From: Vulcanimicrobiota bacterium
GTDB taxonomy: Bacteria; Vulcanimicrobiota; Vulcanimicrobiia; Vulcanimicrobiales; Vulcanimicrobiaceae
Direction: 5' to 3'
DNA: 11,293 nucleotides
NCBI GenBank assembly: GCA_019233415.1
Contig: JAFAMK010000045.1
Span: 1-11,293, forward strand
Part shown: positions 6,846 through 11,293 of the stretch, piece after piece
Layout: each line of letters starts with the position of its first letter
How positions within the stretch are numbered: position 1 is the first letter of the stretch
The notes under the pieces: generated by a model
What the model saw: only the letters and a program-made list of their open reading frames with translations
Database searches by the model: none
Told to the model about the DNA's origin: nothing
Made by a program: the position numbers and the translations under genes

Positions 6846-8461
6846 CAAGGAACTGCTTGGCGAGGGGCCGTGGCGAGACCTGGAGCGCGCGAGGCGGTGT
6901 GATCGAACAACGCTTCGAGCGCGGCGAAGATGCGCGGGACCAGCTCGTGCTTGTACGGGAAACGCGCCGGATCGTCGTGGCAGTGCACGAGCATCCCCGG
7001 CCCGCACTCGAAGACGAGGACCGAACCGTCGGGATTCGCCGCGCAATCGACGCCGGCGTAGTCGAGCCCGACCGCCGCCGCAAGCGCGCCGAACGCGCTC
7101 TCCCACGCCGGAAAAACCGCGCGCGGGGCGCGCATGAACCGCTCCTCCTCGGCGCGCATCCAGTCGTGCTCGTCCATGCGGCTGCTGTGGTAGTGCACCT
7201 TCCACGCATCCGAGATCGCCGCGTGGTACGGAAACGGAACGCCGCCGACGATGATGACACGATATTTGCGGTAGTAGCCGTCGGCGCTGCGGTAGTCGAC
7301 GAACGACGTCACGTCGAACGCGTCGCCCGGCGTGCGCGCGAGATAGTCGCGCAGCTCGTCCGGCCGCGCGACGCGCGCCTGGTGATCGCCGCGGTGCGTG
7401 TCGACCGGCCGCACGAGCACGGGCCCGGGGATGCCGAGGTCGAGCGCATTCGCGTTCGAGGCCGCGGCGGCTTCGAGCAGCGCGCGCTCGACGCGGCGCG
7501 CCGCCGGCACGCTGATCCCCGCGACGCCGCACAACGTCGCGGGAAGCGCCGAGCGGCTGATCCCCGCCAATCGCGCGGGATCGTTGAGCACCGGTTTCCG
7601 CTGTGCGGCAACGAACCGCGTCGCGCGCGCGATCGCGTCCGCCGACGACTCGGCTTGTTCGATCGCGTTGAAGACGACGTCGTGCGCCGGCAGTGCCGGC
7701 GGCGGCTCGTCACGCGCGAGGTAGTACACGTGCAGCGCGACGCGGTCGGGATCGACGCAGTAGTCGAGCGGCGCGTTCGCTGTCGGACCGCCCGGTGCGG
7801 CGAGCACGAGCACCGAGCGCGCGGCGCTGGTGCCGCACGCCGGGTACAGCCGCTGCCGCGCGAGCGCTTCGTGCCGGTGGCGCGCGCCGTTCGCCTCGTC
7901 GTGCGCGACGTCGAACAGCATCGCGAGGGCGAGGTGCACGTCGGCCCGCTCCCAGTCGAGCATCGCGGCGATCCGGTACGCGTCGAGCGCTTCGGCCGCG
8001 CGGCCGCGGCGCGCGCGCACGTTCCCGAGCGCCGCGCGCGCCGGGGCGAACGACGGATCGCCCTCAACCGCACGCAGCAGCAGCGCCTCGACCTCGTCGA
8101 TGCACGCGAACGGGCGCAGCGCCAGGGGTTCGCGGTGGTGGCAGTCGATCTCCGGCGCAATCGCCACCGCCGCAGCGAACGCGGCGCGCGCATCGGCCGG
8201 CGCCCGCACCGCGCCGAGCGCGGTGTGCAGGTCGCCGGCCGCGCGCGGATGGCCGGGCGCGAGGACGAGAACGTACCGCTGCGCCGCGATCGCGTTCGCC
8301 GCGTCGCCGGCGGTGTGGCACAACCGCCCGAACAGGTTGAACGCGTCGGGATGCAGCGCCGGATCGGCCAGCGCGCGCCGGCAGTTCACGAAGCTCTCGG
8401 CCCAGCGCTGCTCGCGCTCGGCGGCGAGCGCCGCGCCGAGCGCAGCGCGCGCGTCGCTCAC
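6845..8461 (-). CDS. TPR-repeat protein with C-terminal ATP-grasp (RimK/glutathione-synthetase-like) domain
   Basis: 538 residues from a GTG at 8461. The first ~200 residues are helical, TPR-like (for example DAFNLFGRLCHTAGDAANAI at 39-58, and a repeat at 133-185), suited to protein contacts. Residues 214-330 look like the preATP-grasp region (SVLVLAAPGGP, then DVVFNAIEQAESS). The ATP-grasp part holds GPVLVRPVDTHRGD (346-359), YYRKYRVIIVGGVPFPYH (396-413), W420-K-V-H-Y, the acidic E438-E-E, LDYAGVD (466-472) and VLVFECGPGMLVH (481-493). Such enzymes join a carboxylate to an amine or thiol with ATP. D472 and E485 are in place as metal ligands, but where I expect E-A-N in relatives this protein has E-C-G. 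The frame is open upstream to 8638, but that part lies over the SET gene; the GTG overlapping the SET stop (GTGA) is preferred. It is likely co-translated with both neighbours. Substrate is unknown; amino-acid or peptide ligation onto a protein is inference. Confidence 0.87.
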   Translation of the reverse strand: MSDARAALGAALAAEREQRWAESFVNCRRALADPALHPDAFNLFGRLCHTAGDAANAIAAQRYVLVLAPGHPRAAGDLHTALGAVRAPADARAAFAAAVAIAPEIDCHHREPLALRPFACIDEVEALLLRAVEGDPSFAPARAALGNVRARRGRAAEALDAYRIAAMLDWERADVHLALAMLFDVAHDEANGARHRHEALARQRLYPACGTSAARSVLVLAAPGGPTANAPLDYCVDPDRVALHVYYLARDEPPPALPAHDVVFNAIEQAESSADAIARATRFVAAQRKPVLNDPARLAGISRSALPATLCGVAGISVPAARRVERALLEAAAASNANALDLGIPGPVLVRPVDTHRGDHQARVARPDELRDYLARTPGDAFDVTSFVDYRSADGYYRKYRVIIVGGVPFPYHAAISDAWKVHYHSSRMDEHDWMRAEEERFMRAPRAVFPAWESAFGALAAAVGLDYAGVDCAANPDGSVLVFECGPGMLVHCHDDPARFPYKHELVPRIFAALEALFDHTASRAPGLATAPRQAVP

Positions 8462-8880
8462 GCCGTCTTCTTGTTGATCGTGCCGCGGCAGCCGGGCGCC
8501 TTGCAGATGCAGCGCTTGCGGTCGGAGTGCATCGTCGCGACGTAGTCGACCGTGATCTCCTCGCCCGGCGCGATGTCGCGCAGCGCGAGGACGAGCAGAT
8601 GGCCGCGGACCGTCTGCATGAACGCGTTCGGGCGGCACGAGTGGTTGATGTAGTGCGTGCCGTTCCCGCCGCGGCTCCCGTCGATGCTGAACCGCTCGTC
8701 GAGCCCGCTGATCCGCAGCACGCGGCGCTTTCCGCGCCGCTCGGCCTCGGCGTTGGTGATTCGCTCGCCGGTGTACTCGGCGATCTTCTTGCGCGCGGCG
8801 AACGCGACGGTCGCGAAACAGCCGCGCCCGTGGATCGCCGACGCCGCAACGGTCAGTCCCGGCGCGAACATCTGTCGCAT
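8458..8880 (-). CDS. SET-domain protein, probable lysine methyltransferase-like
   Basis: 140 residues, essentially one SET domain with a post-SET tail. Hallmarks: HGRGCFA (17-23), the G-x-G SAM-binding start; AEYTGERIT (34-42); YINHSCRPNA (77-86), the N-H-S-C-x-P-N core that binds SAM and forms the pseudoknot; GEEITVDY (106-113) with the catalytic-type tyrosine Y113; and a post-SET C124-x-C126-x4-C131 followed by R-G, which with C82 can hold a zinc. All key residues are present, so activity is plausible; the substrate (a lysine on a ribosomal, translation or other protein, or a free metabolite) cannot be told. The length is typical of short bacterial SET proteins. It is the first gene of the minus-strand block, and its TGA overlaps the GTG of the TPR/ATP-grasp gene. 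No strong Shine-Dalgarno precedes the ATG; M4 is a possible alternative start. Confidence 0.9.
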   Translation of the reverse strand: MRQMFAPGLTVAASAIHGRGCFATVAFAARKKIAEYTGERITNAEAERRGKRRVLRISGLDERFSIDGSRGGNGTHYINHSCRPNAFMQTVRGHLLVLALRDIAPGEEITVDYVATMHSDRKRCICKAPGCRGTINKKTA

Positions 8881-9005
8881 CGCTCGCGTGTGCTGTGCGG
8901 CACGGCGCGCGCTCTCCTGCTATGCGGGGCCAAGGGTGCCGGGATCGTGCCGGGAGCTCGTGCCCCCGGGAGCCTGCTGGTCAGGTTCGTATATGCAGGG
9001 TCGGT
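8881..9005. promoter_or_regulatory. Divergent intergenic region between SET gene and MFS exporter
   Basis: 125 bp with no gene. It must carry the promoters for the minus-strand block and for the exporter if each has its own. I see no convincing sigma-70 pair; a GTATAT lies near 8989-8994 but without a matching -35. Three degenerate copies of GTGCCGGGA occur at 8936-8944, 8947-8955 and (split by three C) 8960-8971, with the first two 11 bp apart, about one helical turn. This could be a regulator site for the exporter, for the SET gene, or both. Confidence 0.4.
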
Positions 9006-10445
9006 ATGGAACATAGACGCTGGACCGCGCTCGTCGTCCTGTGCATGGGCGTCCTGATGGTGGTCGTCGACCAGACGATCGTCAACGTCGCGCTGCCCGC
9101 GATCCAGCGCGACCTCGGGTTCACGCAGTCCGGCCTGGCCTGGGTCGTCAACGCCTACCTGATCGCCTACGGCGGGCTGCTGCTGCTCGCCGGGCGACTC
9201 GGCGACCTGCTGGGGCGCAAGCGCGTCTTCGTCGCCGGGCTGATCCTCTTCACGCTGGCCTCGATCCTGTGCGGCCTCTCGGAGAACCGCACGCTGCTCG
9301 TCGTCGCGCGGTTCGTGCAAGGACTCGCCGGCGCCGGGAGCGGCTCGGTGATCCTCGGGATGATCGTGACGATGTTCCCCGACCCGCGCGAGCAGGGGCG
9401 CGCGATCGGCATCTTCAGCTTCGTCGCCGCGACCGGCGGTTCGATCGGGCTCCTCGCCGGCGGCATCCTGACCCAGACGCTGAGCTGGCACTGGATCTTC
9501 CTCGTCAACGTGCCGATCGGGATCCTCACCGTCCTCGCCGCGCTGCGGCTGGTCGACGACGAGCCGGGGCTCGGGATCGACCGCGGCGCCGACGTCGCCG
9601 GCGCGGCGCTCGTGACCTCGTCGCTCATGCTCGGCATCTACACGATCGTCGAGACCGACCAGTACGGCTGGCTCTCCGCGCACACGCTCGGGCTCGGCGC
9701 GCTCGCGCTGGTCCTGTTCGGCGCGTTCCTGGCGCGCCAGGCGACGGCGCGCGAGCCGCTGGTTCCGCTGCGCGTGTTCCGCGGGCGCACGCTCGTCGGC
9801 GCGAACCTCACCGCGGCGTTCATGGTCGTCGGCTTCTTCAGCTTCTTCTTCCTGGGGACGCTGTATCTGCAGCGCGTGCTGCAGTACGACGCGCTGCAGA
9901 TCGGCCTTGCGATCCTGCCGGTGCCGACGGTGATCGGCGCGCTCTCGCTGCGCGCGTCGGCGCAGCTGAACATCCGCTTCGGTGCGCGCAACGTGCTGCT
10001 GACGGGCCTCGGGCTCAGCCTCTTCGGCCTCGTCTGGCTGGCGCGCGCGCCGGTCGGCGGAACGTACCTCGTCGACATCCTGCCGTCGATGCTGCTGCTC
10101 GGGTTCGGTGCGGGCATCGCCTTCCCGGCGCTGATGACGCTCGCGATGGCCGATGCGACGCCGAGCGACGCCGGGCTCGCGTCGGGGCTCATCAGCACGA
10201 CGCAGATGGTCGGCGGCGCGCTCGGCCTCGCAGTAATCGTGACGGTCGCCGCGTCGCGCACGGCGAGCCTGCTCGCCGCGGGCGCGTCGCAGGCGGCGGC
10301 GCTGACCGGCGGCTATCACCTCGGGTTCGACATCGGCGCGGTGCTGCTCGGCGCGTCGATCCTCGTCGCGGCGACCGTCATCGCGCCGCCGGACCGGCGC
10401 GGCGAGGGCGCCGCCGCACCGCACGCCGCGTGGGACGCCGACTAG
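9006..10445 (+). CDS. DHA2-family (14-TM) MFS drug:proton antiporter
   Basis: 479 residues. The protein is mostly membrane helices, as expected of the EmrB/QacA-type DHA2 family, whose members usually span 14 helices and about 470-550 residues. Signatures: D22-QTIVNVALP (22-31) in helix 1; motif A G63-R-L-G-D-L-L-G-R-K (63-72); R102-x2-Q-G in the motif B region; a motif C region with GGSIGLLAGG (144-153), in which the Gly-Pro of the usual consensus is Gly-Leu; and SWHWIFLVNVPIG (160-172), typical of DHA2 exporters. The substrate is unknown; antibiotics, dyes or metabolites are possible. The ATG at 9006 follows a weak CAGGG. The upstream frame (from 8895) lacks hydrophobic or conserved content and was not used. 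It is transcribed away from the SET gene and ends inside the CTAG shared with the desaturase. Confidence 0.93.
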   Translation: MEHRRWTALVVLCMGVLMVVVDQTIVNVALPAIQRDLGFTQSGLAWVVNAYLIAYGGLLLLAGRLGDLLGRKRVFVAGLILFTLASILCGLSENRTLLVVARFVQGLAGAGSGSVILGMIVTMFPDPREQGRAIGIFSFVAATGGSIGLLAGGILTQTLSWHWIFLVNVPIGILTVLAALRLVDDEPGLGIDRGADVAGAALVTSSLMLGIYTIVETDQYGWLSAHTLGLGALALVLFGAFLARQATAREPLVPLRVFRGRTLVGANLTAAFMVVGFFSFFFLGTLYLQRVLQYDALQIGLAILPVPTVIGALSLRASAQLNIRFGARNVLLTGLGLSLFGLVWLARAPVGGTYLVDILPSMLLLGFGAGIAFPALMTLAMADATPSDAGLASGLISTTQMVGGALGLAVIVTVAASRTASLLAAGASQAAALTGGYHLGFDIGAVLLGASILVAATVIAPPDRRGEGAAAPHAAWDAD

Positions 10446-10999
10446 TAGCCGCCGCGCGCCGGCGTCGCGCGCTGCACGGTCGCGCCGCAGCGGACGAGCA
10501 CCCATTCGATGCCGCGCCAGAACGCGACCGCGTCGAGCAGCGGGTTCAGGTAGTTCGTCATCGTGCAGAAGCGCGCGGCATAGGGCCGGCGGTGATGCTC
10601 GGCATGCTGCTCTCGCGACTGCAGGAGGCCGATGCGCTGCAGCGCGCGCACGAGCCGCGGCGGGTTCGAACAGTGCGCCCACAGGTGCACCTGATTCGAC
10701 TGCGAGGCGAGCACGACGACGAGGTACGCCTGCCAGGCGTGCACGTGGAACAGCGCGAGAACGCCGCCCACCGCGGCGGCGAGCACGATGCACACGCGGT
10801 TCGTGCCCCAGTAGTCACCGGCGCGAATCCCGCCCGGCCGGCGGTGGTGCTCGATGTTGTCGCGCACGATCCAGCGGTCGAGCAGTTCGGGCCCGCCGGG
10901 CGCGGTCCACGTGTCCTCCGCCCAGTGCAGGACGCCGGAGATGAAGTCGACGATCAGGAGCGAGGCCAGCACCCAGCCGGCGGCAGCAAGCATGAACAT
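10442..10999 (-). CDS. carF: CarF/TMEM189-family plasmanylethanolamine desaturase
   Basis: 185 residues, all of the lipid-desaturase domain (CarF/TMEM189/Kua family). The histidine boxes are present: HWAEDTW (25-31), NIEHHRRP (48-55), QVHLWAH (103-109) and QHAEHHRRP (131-139), followed by N152-P-L-L-D156 and FW (160-161), typical of this di-iron enzyme. Hydrophobic segments lie near 3-21, 68-85 and 88-104. The family makes the vinyl ether bond of plasmalogens, and in Myxococcus xanthus CarF is needed for the light-/singlet-oxygen response. Here this suggests that the organism makes ether phospholipids and lives with oxygen. The frame extends upstream to 11146, across the start of the divergent gene; the start at 10999 gives a sensible membrane N-terminus, and a second ATG two codons later is possible. 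Its stop shares CTAG with the exporter's stop. Confidence 0.92.
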   Translation of the reverse strand: MFMLAAAGWVLASLLIVDFISGVLHWAEDTWTAPGGPELLDRWIVRDNIEHHRRPGGIRAGDYWGTNRVCIVLAAAVGGVLALFHVHAWQAYLVVVLASQSNQVHLWAHCSNPPRLVRALQRIGLLQSREQHAEHHRRPYAARFCTMTNYLNPLLDAVAFWRGIEWVLVRCGATVQRATPARGGY

Positions 11000-11034
11000 G
11001 GCCCGACTGTAGGCCAGGACCCCCGCGCGACGCG

Positions 11035-11050
11035 TCCGTAGAACTACGGA
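11035..11050. promoter_or_regulatory. Perfect 7-bp inverted repeat (operator-like)
   Basis: TCCGTAG-AA-CTACGGA is an exact palindrome with a 2-nt spacer. It sits 35 bp upstream of the desaturase start and 25 bp upstream of the BNR start, where a dimeric regulator could control both. As RNA it would give a 6-bp stem with a tetraloop but no terminator tail. Confidence 0.5.
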
Positions 11051-11064
11051 GCGCGCGCATTCGG

Positions 11065-11070
11065 AAGGAG
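11065..11070 (+). promoter_or_regulatory. Ribosome binding site of the BNR-repeat gene
   Basis: AAGGAG (in GGAAGGAG) 5 nt before the ATG at 11076. It fixes the start of the truncated gene at the right edge. Confidence 0.8.
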
Positions 11071-11075
11071 CACGC

Positions 11076-11293
11076 ATGAGCAGAGTCCGCGTTTTGGTCG
11101 GCACCCGCAAGGGCGCGTTCGTGCTGGAGTCCGACGGTACGCGCACGCAGTGGGAGATCAGCGGGCCGCACTTCGCGGGCTGGGAGATCTATCACCTGAA
11201 GGGCTCGCCGGTCGATCCGAACCGCATCTACGCCTCGCAGAGCTCGGGGTGGTTCGGGCAGGTGATCCAGCGCTCCGACGACGGCGGCACGAC
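11076..11293 (+). CDS. BNR/sialidase-fold (WD40/YVTN-like) protein, 5' part only
   Basis: 72 complete codons are present and the gene continues beyond the window. It starts MSRVRVLVGTRKGAFVLES and contains GWEIYHLKGSPVDPNRIYAS (37-56), then the Asp-box-like S-D-D-G-G-T (67-72). This matches the opening of BNR/exo-sialidase-type beta-propellers often annotated as glycosyl hydrolase or WD40/YVTN/BNR repeat proteins. No signal peptide is seen, so it is probably cytoplasmic. Catalytic residues of a true sialidase would lie outside the window, so enzyme activity cannot be judged. Confidence 0.82.
   Translation, partial: MSRVRVLVGTRKGAFVLESDGTRTQWEISGPHFAGWEIYHLKGSPVDPNRIYASQSSGWFGQVIQRSDDGGT

Larger units (their letters stand above)
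11000..11075. promoter_or_regulatory. Divergent intergenic region between the desaturase and the BNR gene
   Basis: 76 bp between two divergent starts, so promoters for both should lie here or overlap the coding ends. It contains the inverted repeat at 11035-11050 and the strong ribosome binding site of the right-hand gene. No reliable -35/-10 pair was found. Confidence 0.5.

Noticed and set aside
8462..8638. 59-residue upstream extension of the TPR/ATP-grasp protein
   Set aside because: It lies over the SET post-SET region in another frame and is Arg/His-rich; the GTG overlapping the SET stop is the natural start.
8981..9005. GTATAT as a -10 box of the exporter
   Set aside because: No acceptable -35 at 16-18 bp, and it would leave an untypically short leader before the ATG.
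8853..10793. Long minus-strand open frame (646 codons) opposite the MFS exporter
   Set aside because: Low-complexity charged sequence (Glu/Arg/Asp) and no hydrophobic pattern; antisense of the exporter.
9041..11041. Plus-strand 666-codon frame overlapping the exporter and the desaturase
   Set aside because: Arg/Ala-rich shadow that crosses two well supported genes in other frames.
11000..11146. 49-residue upstream extension of the desaturase
   Set aside because: It would overlap the divergent BNR gene and its strong ribosome binding site, and it shows no family character.

Overview
The window is very G+C-rich (roughly 70%) bacterial DNA that is almost fully coding. I support twelve protein genes, two of them cut by the window ends. 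I see no tRNA, rRNA, CRISPR array, insertion sequence or other mobile element. Secreted proteins with Pro/Thr/Ser-rich linkers after the signal sequence, an NHL-type propeller lipoprotein, a BTAD-type regulator and a DHA2 drug exporter together suggest a soil- or rock-type bacterium such as a Candidatus Eremiobacterota (WPS-2) member, or an actinobacterium- or Chloroflexi-like lineage. This placement is inference, because there is no rRNA or other phylogenetic marker here.

From 1 to 8880 there is one unidirectional minus-strand block of nine genes. In transcription order they are: a SET-domain methyltransferase-like protein (8880-8458), a TPR plus ATP-grasp protein (8461-6845), a secreted protein (6845-6036), a double zinc-finger protein (5992-5585), a two-helix membrane protein (5588-5295), an NHL-repeat lipoprotein (5237-4206), a 64-residue protein (4206-4012), a large BTAD/AAA/TPR regulator (3992-549) and a secreted protein that runs off the left edge (552-<1). 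Five of the eight junctions are stop/start overlaps of 1-4 bases. The three others are short gaps of 19, 43 and 57 nt. This points to translational coupling and one or two operons, probably SET/ATP-grasp/secreted protein followed by zinc finger to regulator.

From 8881 to 10445 a 125-bp divergent region leads to a plus-strand DHA2-family (14-helix) MFS exporter. It converges on a minus-strand CarF/TMEM189-type plasmanylethanolamine desaturase (10999-10442), and the two stop codons share one palindromic CTAG. A 76-bp divergent region with a perfect 7-bp inverted repeat separates the desaturase from a BNR/sialidase-fold gene that runs off the right edge (11076->11293).

The parts most worth following up are the coupled SET and TPR-ATP-grasp pair, which could be a protein- or peptide-modifying system (function unproven), and the lipoprotein, 64-aa protein and BTAD-ATPase unit, which looks like a sensor-regulator module. 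Much of the apparent ORF content on the opposite strand is G+C-driven shadow and is left out.
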